64,000 nt of DNA from Gossypium raimondii (taxonomy: Eukaryota; Streptophyta; Magnoliopsida; Malvales; Malvaceae). The position numbers were made by a program, and so were the translations under genes. The notes beneath the pieces were generated by a model that saw only the letters and a program-made list of their open reading frames with translations, was not told the DNA's origin and did no database searches. Location of the stretch: the NCBI RefSeq assembly GCF_025698545.1, contig NC_068569.1:2356001-2420000 (forward strand). The letters are read 5' to 3'. This document shows, piece after piece, positions 35,194-48,599 of this stretch (positions are counted from its first letter, which is position 1; each line of letters begins with the position of its first letter).

Positions 35194-36200
35194 TAGGGGT
35201 GAGCATTCGATCGAATCGAATCGAACACCTTAATCAAATTTTTTATTAACTTTCATCACCTCATAATTTATTTATTAATTTTTATATATTGGTTAGCTTC
35301 TTTGCTTGCTTAGTTGTTTCAATTATCTTCAAATTCTTGTCACTATGTATTTTGGAATTAAAAATATATTAAATGTAAAATATGATTTTTTAATAAAAGT
35401 TATTTTAAAAATAAAATGTGAAATTGATAACAATATAAAATTTTAACACGAATATTTTATGGAATAATTAATAATTCAATTTTAATATAAATATTCAATA
35501 TGACTAAACAATTCAATAATATAAATAATAAAAATGTAAAATTTAATTTAATAATATAAATAGTAAATATAAATAAAATTATTACTATTTATGTTTAGTG
35601 ATTTTTTTGGATAATTTTGATTTTTTATTTGAGAGTAAAGAGTGAGAAGTAAAAGTTTAGGGGGAAAATAAAAAATTTTGGGGAATAAAAGTTTGAGGGA
35701 AAGTAAATAGAGGAGAGTAAAATTTTGGAGGGAAAATATTTAAAAAAAAAAGAATTGGAGGGGGGAGGGTTTGGGGTAGATAGGAGATGGGATGAGAAGG
35801 GAATAAAAGTTTTAGAGAAAAAGTGGGAGAGAGTAAAAATTTTGGGGGAAAATAAAATGTTTTGAAAGTTTTTGGGAGTAAAATTTTGAGAAAAAGTAAA
35901 TGAGAGAGTAAAATTTTAGTGAGAAATAGATTTTGGGTAGATTGGGGGGTCGGGAGGGGAGGGGAGTAAAAGTTTTGGGGGAAAGTGGGAAGAAGTAAAA
36001 GTTTTGAGGGAAAAATAAAAAGGTTTGGGAGTTTAGGGTTAAAATGTAAAATATTATAGTTTGATATTCGAATTATTCGAATTCGAAAACTCAACTCGAA
36101 ATTTAAAAAAAAATTCGACTTGATTCGAATAACTCGAATAACTAAATTCGTTTAACTCGAAATTTATTTTTTTTAATTTTTTCGAGTCGAATCGAATTTT
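35194..36200. repeat. Second copy of the TAGGGGTGAGC repeat family
   Basis: The left end TAGGGGTGAGCATTCGATC matches the left end of the element at 24518. The right part has repeated TCGAATAACTCGAA phrases like those near 27130. It encloses the nearly C-free tract at 35586-36068. The right edge is uncertain because the terminal sequence is not well preserved. Confidence 0.5.
35586..36068. repeat. 483-base tract with one C on the plus strand
   Basis: Reading base by base, the only C between 35586 and 36068 is at 35951. The tract is made of imperfect repeats of GAGTAAAATTTTGGGGGAAA type, with long-range copies starting near 35648, 35831 and 35994. A 145-codon minus-strand frame across it, rich in Phe, Leu, Pro and Ser, is a by-product of this composition and not a gene. 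Confidence 0.85.
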
Positions 36201-39200
36201 ATATGCATGCGATAATATTTCTACTACAATAGGGGCAAGAAGAACAGTTTAATTTATCTATAATTAGTCGGAAGCCATTGAAGAGATTGGGATAAATCCA
36301 TCAAAAGAAATTGAGTGTTAGTGTGAGTAAACTCCGCCCGTAGTCACATCAGTGGGGAAATATATTGAGGTACTTAGGTTTATTTTTGATAGAAAATTAG
36401 CGTGGTGGGTCACATTGAATAAGTGTAAAATCTTGTTGATTTGATGGGTACAGATTAAAAAATGGAAAGAAAAGCTCGTCGCTGGTGATTGATAAGATAA
36501 CCTACGCTATTATTATTACTTGCCTTAACTACGTAATTAGCCCTTAAATTTGGTACCCCTTTTTAAATTACTATTTAAAATTTTTTTCCTAAATAACATT
36601 TTGATAATTTGTTGTGTCATTATTAAGTTCAAGACATGTAGCAAGCATGAGATTACGACATGTGCCTGATATCATTATTTGAAATTACAAAATGACAAAA
36701 ATAAAAAAATTCCCATTTTTACAGCGAATAAGTTAAAACAACTCATCATTATCTTCATCTCACCATTATATTTAAAAAAATGAAATATTGAAAAATAAAA
36801 GTAAAAAACTCAACTTTTAACAACAAAACCCTTTTTTCTTTTTAATATCAAAGAAAAACAACTCATCATTATCTTCATCTCATCCTTGTCAAATCTTCAA
36901 CCACATCTGCATCTCATCAACAATCAATTTCTTTTCTCGCATCAATTAAAATTTTAAACTATATCAATTTATTTCCATTAATTCCAGTCCAATATTATGC
37001 ATGAATTAGTACATGAATAATATTAAAATTATAAACTTTTTAAATTTTTACTGTTATAGTAATAGTAATACTGTTTAACATTTACAAATATTTATACGAG
37101 TATTTTTAAAATATTTTACTATATTTTTATAAGACATTTATTTGACCCTTTTTTTAATATTTTCCCTATTTATGTATATTAATATTTTTAAAAAAATCGA
37201 TAAGTCTAAACTAGTAAACTGAAACAGATTATATAATTACTTTGGTTTAAACAAAAAAATTTGGTACTGTTTTGTATGATGGAAAACGGGAAATAACCTT
37301 GGATAGAGGCTAAGATTGTTTGCTTCCCCATCAGTATAATTGACAAGAAATAAAAAAAAACTGTGAAAAGCAAACTCAAAATATGAAATTTATGAAGGTA
37401 TGCTTCAGTTTTCTTTTCAAAGAAAATTGATGGTATGCGATGGGTTTGATGTTTGGTGTTTCAAAAATGCATAGGTTAGCGTTGTTGAGAACAAAATGGG
37501 AGGATCGATATTTGAAGGATACTTATAGATATTTCGAAAAATTAGCAAGTTTGGGTTGTATTCTATAAAAAAATGAATTTGGTATGAAGAAATATTACTT
37601 TTTCTAGATACTTTTTTAAAAATTAAATTGGTAAACCCTACTTAAGAAAATTTATTTGTTTAAAATATTCTAAAATTTTAGTTGATACTATAATGACAGA
37701 ATGTAATTGGCCTAGATAAAAATTGCCATGGTTTTCCACTTTATCTTAATGCTTTCTTGTCGTTAAGGGACATCAAATCTATCATGCTGTACTTGGGAAA
37801 GTACTGGACAAATTAAGATTTAACAAATTTATCTTTTGGATTAAAACTTAAATATGAAGATAGACAAGTTTGATTTGAATTACATCACTTTAGGATATGT
37901 TTTTAATAAATTTACGTCTTTGTGTGACATATGGACACATTGCATCTGTTTTTTCAATACATGGATTTTATTCATTAAATTGATCTACAAAAGTTGACAA
38001 GCTGATATTCCACTTATTTAAAACGGACTGTTATACTTCATGATTGGTGTGAATATTGAGCATCAAATCTTTTCATAAAAAAATAATTATTTTTCATTTA
38101 TGCACTATGAATATTAGTTTGCTCTTCAAATATATATATAGGACTTTATTGTTTAGGCAAGGAGATCTTGCTACTATTCACACAAATCTATACACATCAA
38201 AACGAATCAGTTTTTTTTTTAATTTCAAAATTAAGTAAATTAGTTATTTAAAAGTTTAGACAAATGTTGCGATATAAATTTATTAAATTAGAATTAAATT
38301 GACAAAATGTATAAACTTTTAAGGTTAAATTTATTATTATATCAATAAAAACATTAATGTAGTGATTAATTACTTTAATTTTTTTTAGAAAGGCTAATCT
38401 CCTTAATTTCAAATTTGAGAGCGTGGGAGAGATTTCTTTTAATTCAAATAAATAAACCGTTGTCCAAACATAGTCTCTAAGATGTAGGAAATGATGATGG
38501 TAATTAAATAAATTCTTTGTGTTCTTTCTGTTATTTAGTACGCATTCATCTGAAATGTTACGTGCAAAGTCACAACATATATAGTGGAGAGAGAGAAAAA
38601 TGCTCCGTCAATCTCACATTCTCACCATGGGGGGAAAAAAATAAGTCCAATGGCAGTGTCATTGACTTTGAGCAAGTAAAAAAAAAAAAAAAACAAAGCA
38701 ACCGTGATCAATGCTTGTTATCACAGAGGGTGTTTCCTTCTGAAAATTATTACCAGCAATGTCCCACACCGGCAAAAAATGGCTCTTCAAAATCATGGAC
38801 ATTTTGTTTTCTACCGGTTGTTACCTCACTGTTTTAAAATATTGCTGGACCCTATACACTCATTATAAAGACAAAACCCAACAATCAATCCAGTGGGGGG
38901 GTATTGGAACACTTGTTAAGATCAGTGAAAACATAACTTAAAAATGGAACATTTCACACACTCTAAACGAGTTGATTATCAGCTAACCCTAATGAATTCT
39001 TTTCTTTTTTTCTGTGAGCATGGCAACGAAGGAAAGCCCTCCAAAGAAGCCTATAATCCCTATAAGTAGCTCTCTAGATTCCTTCTTCCCATAAATTTAA
39101 GTTAAAAGCTTTGTGCTATGTTATCATCACAAGGAGACCTTTATAAAGTGAAAATTGTGTTTGAGATGCCAACATGATAACTTACTTAATTCAGACAAAT

Positions 39201-40644
39201 ATCCAACTTGGAGAATCATTGGGTCTCTTAAGGATAGAAAAGTTTATCATTTGAGAAGGAATAAAGTACACAGCTCCCTCCTTTTTTGTGTCATTGTAAT
39301 ATAAGATTTTCCAAGTAATAAACAGGATTCCTTTTGATTAAAAAAAGAAATAAAAAATTTTGGCGACTCTTAATCCACAAAAAAGAAAAACAAAAGTTAT
39401 ATTGTCTTGAAGTGGACAATGATGAGTCCTGGAATTTCAAACATGAAAGGGATTCAATTCATCATTCAAACGGAATAACCAGAAAGTATTGAGACAATGT
39501 CTGGAATGAATCGTACGTACGGTTTTCCCAAGCTTATTCTGACTTGAAATTTTTCTGAAATTATTTATCAGCCTGGGTATGTTAAAACCACAAGAAAAAA
39601 GGAAACCTTTTTTTACTTTGAACTTGTTTGAGGATATTATGGTCTGTCATGTCTGAAGATTACTTGTTAGAACGACAAAAGGAACAAGAAAGGAAGTTAA
39701 AATTGAATTGAGTTGTTGTTTAGCTATGTTAAAACTTACAAAGCTGGGATTGGCCACGGGTTAGTTAAAAATGATTGCTTTTTTGTTCAACCACGGTTCA
39801 ATCTTTAGGCTCCACGTTTCATTTTGACAGTTTTCATTGAAATGATTACTATGATCAATAATATCTTTAGTAGCTTTTCAAGAGAAACGGATATTGTCTA
39901 TTTTTTAATGATTTTATGTGAATCATTATATTCTAAAGATTTTCATTTTTAATTAGGTTTTGGAAAAAGATAGGTTGAAATATAAATGTTATTTCTTTTT
40001 AATAGTAGAATTATTTTAAAAATGATACAAATAATATGATGTTACTGTTTTATATTATCCTACCCCAGCTTTTCAAATGAAGAAAAACTAATTTTATATT
40101 TTAAAATCTTGAGTACGAAAATGAAAATCCGAAGACTGCTTAAAAGACAACCTCAAAAAAAAAAAGCAACAAGTTAAATTAATTAATTAATTAATCTTTA
40201 AATAATGGGTTTTTTTTCTCCATGAGAGGGCCGCAATCTAACAGTGAAAAAAAAAGTTGAAAGCATCGGATTCAAAGTGAGAGAATTATGAAACTTTAGT
40301 AATTGATAATTGCAAAGAATTGTGAAACTGGGGGGTGATCATCAGAATTATGAAGAAGAAAGGGGGGATGATAATGATGAGTACGAAGCAAAAGAAGAGG
40401 GGGTCCTATTAAAGAAAGTAATTAGTATATTAGTAGGGAGATAGATGGGTTAAAATGGGGCAGTGGGTTTGGTGGGTGGGTTGGGAAATGGAGATTCTCA
40501 TTTGTTTGTTTATGAACCAGACAAGGACTTGATGACAGAGGAGGGGTCTGTGATATGCACAATGATCAAAGGGTGATTGAAGCCCACAAGAGGCAAAAAG
40601 AGACAGCAAGTGGGCCATTCCCAAGTTTTTTTATTTCTTTGGGC

Positions 40645-40668
40645 GAGAGAGAGAGAGAGAGAGAGAGA
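40645..40668. repeat. GA dinucleotide microsatellite
   Basis: Twelve GA units in a row. The overlapping minus-strand frames rich in Ser-Leu are produced by the repeat and are not genes. Confidence 0.92.
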
Positions 40669-41064
40669 CTGGCAAAATCTCTCATAACCCACAATAATGG
40701 AGTCTCAATGAATAGTTTTACTGATTTGACTATACAGTGCTTGCTGTTTTTCTGGGTGCTCTCACTCAACTTAAAATATCAATCATCCCCAAAGCTAAAG
40801 AAACCATCACTAGATTTGCTTTTGTTGTTGTTGTTTGTTTACAGATTTGGCTTCTTCAATTCAATTCTCCGTATAAATATAGATATAGGTGAAGTGCATC
40901 ACAAGATGGAGGTCAAATAATTTGGGAGTGGTGGACCCAAGGGGCATCAACGGGATGGAGAAGAGAAGAGAAATAACCCCAGACAGAAAAATCTGTGGTG
41001 TTTTTGAAGCTGATATTGTATGTCCATGGACTGTCATTTTCTATGTCTATGATACAAAGAGGGT

Positions 41065-41085
41065 GTAGGCCGTAGGCCGTAGGCC
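41065..41085. repeat. Triplicated heptamer
   Basis: Three exact head-to-tail copies of GTAGGCC. No function is suggested. Confidence 0.9.
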
Positions 41086-42005
41086 ACTGGTGCTGTCTAG
41101 TAAGTGAGGCTGAGCTAACTGTCTTTCTGTATGTCTGCACTGTCACGTGTGCCTGGAGTTGGAACCATGAGATGAAACCCGAATGGAATAGGTTCCCCTC
41201 CCCCACCAATACCCCCAAACCTATCAGATGGCAATAAGCATCTCTTGATTCTGTCTGATTTTTTAGGATATTTTTTTTGGTAAGAAAATGGTGACGGACT
41301 TTAACTCAGATTCAGAACTGCACGGTTTTGATACATGAATGAAGCTGTCCTATTATTACTACATCAACAGCCAGGTCATTCATTGTCCCTTTCTGATCGC
41401 CATAACATCGCTCATATAGTGGTCATAATTTAAATCCTGAATACAGCTTTATTTGATGGGATTAACCGTTGTTTGGATATTAATAACATAGAGAGAAAGG
41501 CAGGAAAGAAGCCTTATTTAAGAGAGATTCCTAGCTGAAAAGAGCCGGGTTTGGCGGATCCTGTCCAGTGACCAAAAGCCAAAGCAATCAGCTGAGAGGT
41601 GGGGATCCAAAGCTTTTTTTCTCTCTTTTGTTCTTTTAACTCCCAACTATCACACAGCAACAATGCCAATCTTAAAATGGTTTTGCTTTGAAAATCAAAG
41701 CAAGATTATATATATACACACACACACGAAAAGGAAATCCCTGGGGCACTCATAAAAACAAAGAGAATACCTATAGAAAATTGGAAAGAAGCTTCTTTAA
41801 TTCATGCCATACATCTAAAAATGTCCCCATCTATATCTTCCCATTAAACCCCCTCCCTTTTTTTTCTTTTCTCTTTTCTCTTTTGCTCTCATTCACTCTT
41901 CGCTTTACTTTAAAGAAAGAGAAAACAAAGATGGTTTTATATAGATAGAATATGAGAAGGATTTAGGAAAATAGAGTATTTCAAAAATAAATTAAATTGC
42001 TAAGT

Positions 42006-43688
42006 CTAAATCCCAACACAACGATAATGTTTGAGAAGCCTATTGGCTTCCCTAAGACCACTGAAATAAGCTCCATGGGTTGTAGAATAGTGGGTTCTGT
42101 GTGTAGCCTCCCCAGCAAACAATATTTGAAGCGGATGGTGGTCTGAGTCAGTGCTCCCAAGCTTTGGTAAGGGTTCAGCCATTGTGTCTAAATCAGCACC
42201 GCTTGATCCAACAGCCACGTAGCTGTAAGATCCCAAGAATAATGGATCACTGCCCCATTTGCTCTTCAAAACCTTACCAAATCTCACTCCATTGTCATCA
42301 CAGCTCTCCACATTCCCATTGCAGAATTCAGGGGAATTATACTTGTCTTCCTTCTTGTGTTTTGATACTGGTAATAAACCAGATACTGTTGCTGAAACTC
42401 CATTTATAATCTCTTCATCGCTAAGTGTTTCAAGCTCAAGTGCTTCTTTACCTGCAAACCAGGATAGGAGGACGCTTGAATTGTTATAAATAGGAGACAG
42501 TGAAGCTGTCCTCCTCATCCACCCTGGGATCTTTTCATGCCTTAACTCGGATTCTGGGGTATGGAAAACAATTTGCAAGGAAGGGAACTTCTCTTTATCA
42601 TTGGCGGGTCGATTACCATTTGGACTCCATTGAAGGAACAGCTTGTTAACAACACCATATCCAAGTCTTGATATAGCCTCCGTCTTGAAAGGAGGAAGGG
42701 GAGGATTGAACATGCCTGAATCTTGACCAGTTCCAGATTTTAAGACCCCTAATGAAACTGTGACTATCACATGATCTGCTAACATAAAAGATCCATCACA
42801 AAACTCAATCTTCACTGGTCTGGAATCATAGCCGTTTGGAACTAGTATAGATTTATGACCCTCAGGTTGCCATTCGATTCTTGTGACTTTGCGGCCTAAT
42901 TGGATTACGCCAGGAGGAAGAACAGATGCAAGATGTTCAATTATGCTCAAATAGCCTTTAGAAATGGTGATTTCTTCACCAGGAAACATACGGTACTCGC
43001 TTTCTGCCTCGTAATCTAGATTGAACAGATCACCGGCAGAAGTATAAGTTCTCTGGGTGTTTTCATGCATGGCAAAAACGGCTTCTTCAAGCAATTTTCT
43101 GCTCCATTTACCATATCCGTTCAGCTCCCCACGGTCCTTGCAAGAATCCCAGTAAGCACCAAGGCCTCGTCTAAGAAACGCACCGACACTCTGGTTACCA
43201 AAGCCACCATTGCTCGTACAATCTTTCAAGGCTGCTTTAGCTGCAAAATTGTAGTAACAAGCATCTCCTCCGCTGCCTGCACTGTCTTCAGTCAGCTTCC
43301 CTTGAGCGAAATCCATCAGGTTTTTGAAAAGGGTGGATATGGGGTCAACGATGGAGGCATTTAGCTCGAACCCACCTTCAGCAATAGTCTTTGGCTCACC
43401 CGAGAACCCATCCATACACTCCCATGGCTTATCAGACTCAAGTGCATGGATTTCCCGAGCAATTTGATGTACCGGGCTGCCTCCTATACCATGGATCCAA
43501 GTAGCACCCATCTCAATTCTGTCACCACAAAACTCCGAAGTGTTGATTCTGCCACCAATTCTATCACCACCTTCAACAACAACAAGCTCAAACAAATGGT
43601 CGGAGCCAGTGGAAGTATAGAGCTTGTTAGCTGCAGTAAGACCGGCCATCCCAGCTCCAATTATCACAATTCTTGGCTTCTTTGCCAT
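42006..43688 (-). CDS. PAO5: Polyamine oxidase, PAO5 type
   Basis: A single intronless frame of 560 residues, a little longer than Arabidopsis PAO5 (533 as I recall). The N-terminus has the FAD dinucleotide-binding motif GAGMAG at 11-16, with EGGDRIGGR following. MGATWIHGIGGSP, a family-typical substrate-channel segment, is present. The C-terminus has the second FAD-contact region, LFAGEATHRTHYSTTHGAY. Intron loss and the match to PAO5 across the length support the subgroup. Plant PAO5 is cytosolic and acts on spermine or thermospermine in polyamine back-conversion or as a dehydrogenase. The ATG at 43688 begins MAKKPRIVIIG; the frame is open further upstream but only through non-ATG codons, so the hydrophobic upstream stretch is not expected to be translated from AUG. 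Insertions near 160-180 account for part of the extra length. Confidence 0.95.
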   Translation of the reverse strand: MAKKPRIVIIGAGMAGLTAANKLYTSTGSDHLFELVVVEGGDRIGGRINTSEFCGDRIEMGATWIHGIGGSPVHQIAREIHALESDKPWECMDGFSGEPKTIAEGGFELNASIVDPISTLFKNLMDFAQGKLTEDSAGSGGDACYYNFAAKAALKDCTSNGGFGNQSVGAFLRRGLGAYWDSCKDRGELNGYGKWSRKLLEEAVFAMHENTQRTYTSAGDLFNLDYEAESEYRMFPGEEITISKGYLSIIEHLASVLPPGVIQLGRKVTRIEWQPEGHKSILVPNGYDSRPVKIEFCDGSFMLADHVIVTVSLGVLKSGTGQDSGMFNPPLPPFKTEAISRLGYGVVNKLFLQWSPNGNRPANDKEKFPSLQIVFHTPESELRHEKIPGWMRRTASLSPIYNNSSVLLSWFAGKEALELETLSDEEIINGVSATVSGLLPVSKHKKEDKYNSPEFCNGNVESCDDNGVRFGKVLKSKWGSDPLFLGSYSYVAVGSSGADLDTMAEPLPKLGSTDSDHHPLQILFAGEATHRTHYSTTHGAYFSGLREANRLLKHYRCVGI

Positions 43689-43832
43689 TCTAGTTTCCAC
43701 CTCAACTAGCAGCAGAAAAGATACAAAAGGAAACAACAATTTGAACAAGATTTCGACAAAAGAAAGAACACAGAGTGTGAGGAGTGAAAGAGTGAAGAAG
43801 AACTGTGAGGTTATATTGAGTTACTGATAAGG

Positions 43833-43840
43833 AATTTATA
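43833..43840 (-). promoter_or_regulatory. TATA box of the PAO5-type gene
   Basis: TATAAATT on the minus strand lies about 145 bases before the start codon at 43688, which would give a leader of about 110 bases. Confidence 0.55.
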
Positions 43841-45340
43841 AGGGAGCTTATACTGTATACTGTATAATGTATTATAGTCAGTGACTTTTTCTTTTAAATT
43901 TTCTCACATTATTTAATATGTCTAATAAAGACAGGGCTCTACTTTTTATTGAACTCTACATGCTACAAATATAGATTATACCTTAAATGACCACTCACTC
44001 TTCAAATCCTCTACCAGTCTTCCTCAATCACACTACTGTTTATATCTCACCATTTTTCACCCCTTGACTTTGCCATAATTTCAAGAATATTAGCAGTAGC
44101 ATTAATTACTCTACATTAGAAAATGAATAATATATAGAACAGAGAGAGAGAGAGGAGATATTATGGGAGTTGTGGGAAAGGACAATAAAAGGTTGACAGT
44201 GCCTTTCACCAACCTCACATGTAAACTAGGGTTGAGAACGGCCCACCAACCGAGCCTAGTTCTTAAGGCCATAATTTAGTAATCATACACATGAAATAAC
44301 AATTTATAATCACCCTTTCCTTGCCTTTTTTCCCCCTCATATTCGTTTCTTAATACGATATATATAAAGATTTTGGTAGTACAAATATTTATTACATACT
44401 TCATCGTGAAATATTCGATTCTTACATCAGCTTCTTCTGCCCTCCATTTCTGCTTGCATCCCAAAAGTTATATATCATTGGAGAATGATTCTTTATTGCA
44501 CACAAACTATCTTAAATGAAGGTATAATAGGAAGAAAAACATTGCTTGTTTGATAATATTGTTGTACATTCAATCTTTGTTTTAATCATCATTATTGAAT
44601 TTTTAATTGGTTTAACCATAAATCTTTACTGTGAAGAAAATATATTTATTTTAATATTAATAAATAAAGTTGAGTGAATTTAAGATTCGAATCTCAATCC
44701 TAATTTAATTTTTATGTTGTTGTCTTTGAATACAACAAGGATATATGAATGGACAAGTGGGACATTGATTAATGTTTGGAACCATACGGCGGATTTATAA
44801 CAAGAAAACATCAGAGATCACTTAAAACAGTGAAGAGGATTGTTATGAACAGATAGATGTTCGAAGTGGTGCCACAGGCAAAAAATGTGGCATGCCTTGC
44901 CTGGGATTTATCGACTGATTTGAAGCCCTTTTCAACTTTTATCTACTAATAATCCGTTTCTTAAAAGAAAACAGTAAATAAATCTTTCATGGAACAATTA
45001 AAGATTCTTCGATTTAGATAGAAATTGAGCTCTCTTCTCTTATCTTGTCATTTCTAGCTCCATCCCACGTTGTTTAAAACAAAGTACTAATGTAATGTTA
45101 AAATGCTTTTTATTAACATCACTTGACTTTGACTTCTTCATCCCCCATCACTTTACTTCCTTTTATTCCACTAATCAGTATTTTCTTTTAACTTAATTAC
45201 CATTTTTATTACATAATAAGGTTTAATTGTATTGCACTTTAACAAAAAGAGTTCAGATTTAAACTTTAGAGACAACATTGTAAAGAGAAATAACTATAAA
45301 TCTTGAAATTGTGAATCATGTTCGGGCCTTGTAATCCGGG
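43841..45340. other. Intergenic upstream of the PAO5-type gene
   Basis: A+T-rich. It probably holds the rest of the polyamine oxidase promoter. No gene or clear repeat is recognised. Confidence 0.55.
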
Positions 45341-45900
45341 ATAATTAGGGGTTTGTCATGGGCAGTGGAGTGGTGGTAAACAACCATGCGGCGGATGCCT
45401 TAGCATGTCTCCAAGCGCTGGATTTTTCGATAGAAATGGGTTTTCGGGAGGTGATACTGGAGGGGGCTTCAAGAACAATCGTAGTAAAGATCCAAAAAGG
45501 GACCCGAGATAAATCTGAGATTAGGACCTATATTGAGGAAATTAAAATGAAGGCCCTAATTTTCAATTCTATTTCTTTTTAGCATACAAATCGGGAATCA
45601 AATGCAGTTGCTAATAAGCTTGCACAAATAGGTTTCAACTTTGAAAGCCCTCAATTTTGGGTAGAGAACGTACCTGGAGAAGCAACGGATCTGGTAGAAC
45701 GGGACTAGCGGTGGATGTTTGATTCTGGTCTGTCTGCAGCAGTGTATTGATCTATCAGAAGAACAAAATTTTGTAGAAAGGCGATTGATGCTAAGTTTTG
45801 TTCTCAGGGGAAACTGGATAAGTTTTCTCTGTTGCATTTTGAATTGCCCTTCCATTTTGATCGAGGCTCTTCATTTAATTTTCTTGTCTTTAAGAGTTAT
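45341..45900 (+). mobile_element. LINE 3' remnant with RNase H-like domain
   Basis: The frame 45358-45582 reads ADALACLQALDFSIEMGFRE then VILEGASRTIVVKIQKG, matching the RNase H-like (RVT_3) domain found at the end of plant LINE ORF2. After the stop the same frame reads HTNRESNAVANKLAQIGFNF, the usual end of that domain, and then decays. Nothing upstream resembles reverse transcriptase. It is a dead 3' fragment, different in sequence from the LINEs at 9.1 and 24.8 kb. Confidence 0.75.
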
Positions 45901-48599
45901 AATAAGAAGCCTTGATATTTTACTCAAAATAAAAAAGCTATGAACATTGAAAAGATTAATAAACCTAAAGAAATTACAAAATTTCAATGCACAAATGAAT
46001 GGACCAATAACCAAGGTATATCCTTATTTGGATTAGAATAAATCAAGATATATACATGATGAAAATTAAATCAAAATAAAATCTGAATTGAGATTCCATT
46101 AAATCAGGATCTTATCGACATAAAATTAAAGATCATGTATAAAATAAAAACCCGACATGTACCAAATATGTAAAAATCTTGAAATATTTAGAGGGTTTGA
46201 TATATTATTTTGTTTTGAATTTGGCATGGTCTAATGATGTGAGATAAAGGAACCATGAAATCTTTTAAGAGGCAGTGAAGATAAACACTTTCAAGACAGT
46301 TTAATTACCTGACCCATCATTTATTATTTTGTTTATGATAGATATCTATATTATTATTTAAGCGTTTGACTGAGTTAATATTATTTATTAATCAAATTTC
46401 AACTCAATTGTAAAATTATCAAAATTTTATTTTATTTTAATTATATTTTGATAAATTTTAAGAAAATATATAATTATCATTTTAACCAAAATCATATTGA
46501 ATCTTTATATTATTTAAAAAAATTGTTACCTAAATAACCTAATAAAAAATGATACGTTCATTCTCCATAATCTCTCATATCTTAATTAAAAAAAACAAAA
46601 TTAAACATGAATATGCGTGGAGGTGTGGCTCAAACTTTCATTAAAGGTGGTGTGGATGGATATCTTAAGTATCAAATCTATTCTAAAATGAAAAATCAAA
46701 TGCAAATAAAGGTAAGTGATGATTAAACAGCGGTTTTAATCACTGTTTTTTTGGTTTGTTTGTTAGTTTTATTAACATACCAAATTCTATGAAATAAGAG
46801 TAGAGTCGAAGAACGTGAACTGTACAAGTTACTAATTAAATGAAGAAATAAGTTCCGGTGTATAGAGGGAACTTCACCGTTTAAGAAGTAACCATAAAAA
46901 CGTTGGAATCCATTTTTATTTACCCCTTTATTTTAGTTAATATGCTTTTTTTGATACCTAGTATCTTAAGGCATGGGTCAAAACTCAAAAACTTATACGG
47001 TTATATAAAACGATAATTAGAGGAGGGCATGCATATTAATTGTGGGAAAGAACATGCATCGCTATCAAGGCTTAAAACAAAGACAAGTCAAAATTGTACG
47101 AGTTCTCCAATACATAAATTTATTTTCCACATCGTCTCTCGTGACCAAAACTATTTTTATTTTTTTTAAAAATGGACCCAAAATCGTATGGGGGGGCATA
47201 GCGTCACGTGCATTTGAAGGTGAAATCCCCAAAAGAACCCAGTGCTTAATAAGGAAGTTAAAACTTTAAAAGACCATATGTAATTTACTTTTGCAAAGAG
47301 AGTCTTCTTTTTTTGATTTGATGGGTAAAAAGCATATCAAAATGATTATTTCCCAATGGGTTTTGCTTTTTCTTTGTGCGTCTCATTTACATCATCTCTT
47401 CACTTTTCTTTTCTTTTTTTATCAAATGTAAATTAAGTTTAGATTTGACAATTTATCAATTTGTTTGTCCAACCAATCATTAAACAGGGTCATTATTGTA
47501 TTTAATACACTATGTGAAGCATAATTAAGAAATGTGATTAGGGTTAAAGTCTTGTAAGTTGAAGCTAAAGAGTTATCTTGAGCCACGAACTGTCCCTAGT
47601 CTTTCTTCATTTCAGCTTCTTGAGATGGGATTTACTCCCTGTGTCCGAATATCATATATTTGGAGTTGCAGTAAAAATATCTCTTTACTTCTTGCATAAT
47701 TTGGTTCTTTTAAATAAATCAATGATACATAAGTTCAATTGATGAAATAACAAAGTTAAGTTTCAATGTTTTCATATTTGATCATTCTAAAAACTCACCT
47801 GTATAAAATGTATATAAATAGATAGAATGCGAGGCTTTGAGGGCTAAACTTTATTATTACATCAATTAAAATGATGTGAAATTGATGAAAATATTAATAT
47901 TATCTTTTAAAATGAATAGAAAGAGGCTAAAGTCTTAGGTATTCAAAGAGAAAAGACATGTGATGGATGAAATACTAAATATATTTCTTCATTTTAATTA
48001 CCAAATGAAGTGTATTTCCAATTTTCCATCACATTTTTCTTTCCTATTATTTTGTGTTGAGGTCGATGTGAGATACGAGAGAAGATTATGAAAGATGAAC
48101 CTCACCATAGAGTTGTAAGGTCCATATTATATGAAATTGAGTTATCATCCTACCAAATCCCCATTTCCATACTTTTGGGGTATTATTCTAGACCTAAATT
48201 AATTTCATATAAAAAGGTAGACTGAAAAAACACTTGGTTAATAGCTAAGTAATCATATATGCTTTTATATTTTGCTTACTCAGTCGTGATCATGACAGTT
48301 TAAGAAATTATATATTTGAAGTACTTCATTCTTTCAAAGTTCAGAAATAGTTCAACTAAAACGGGCTTCTAACTGATTGATGTAATCATTTTCAAAATCT
48401 AACATCTAATATATTTGAAATTCAATTATCTATAAAATCCATGTTTTTTTTTCCATTCCCAAACGCTGGATCAATCCTTGAATTTAATAGTAAGGTTGTT
48501 TAACAGTGTTCGTTGATTAGACCAAGCAAAGGGTCTCTAAAACTACAATCGCTACAAAGGAGCCTCAAAAGGCATAACATTAGGGCTACTCAATCTCTC
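45901..48599. other. Intergenic downstream of the FVE/MSI4-type gene
   Basis: A+T-rich with no recognisable gene. The part near 48599 should contain the 3' UTR of the FVE-type gene. The short plus-strand frame at 47042-47269 is not recognisable. Confidence 0.55.

Larger units (their letters stand above)
36236..42005. other. Intergenic between repeats and PAO5-type gene
   Basis: About 5.8 kb with no recognisable gene. It contains a GA microsatellite at 40645-40668 and three copies of GTAGGCC at 41065-41085. The final few hundred bases should include the polyamine oxidase 3' UTR. Confidence 0.55.

Noticed and set aside
35657-36094. Minus-strand frame of 145 codons
   Set aside because: It lies on the complement of the C-depleted repeat tract, is made of repeated Phe/Leu/Pro/Ser phrases, and has no intron or domain evidence.
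40430-40920. Overlapping frames around the GA microsatellite
   Set aside because: All are driven by the GA/CT repeat and lack domains or codon consistency.
43689-43748. Hydrophobic N-terminal extension of the PAO5-type protein
   Set aside because: The extension (FKLLFPFVSFLLL) would need to start at TTG. No in-frame ATG is upstream, and MAKKPRIVIIG is the family start.
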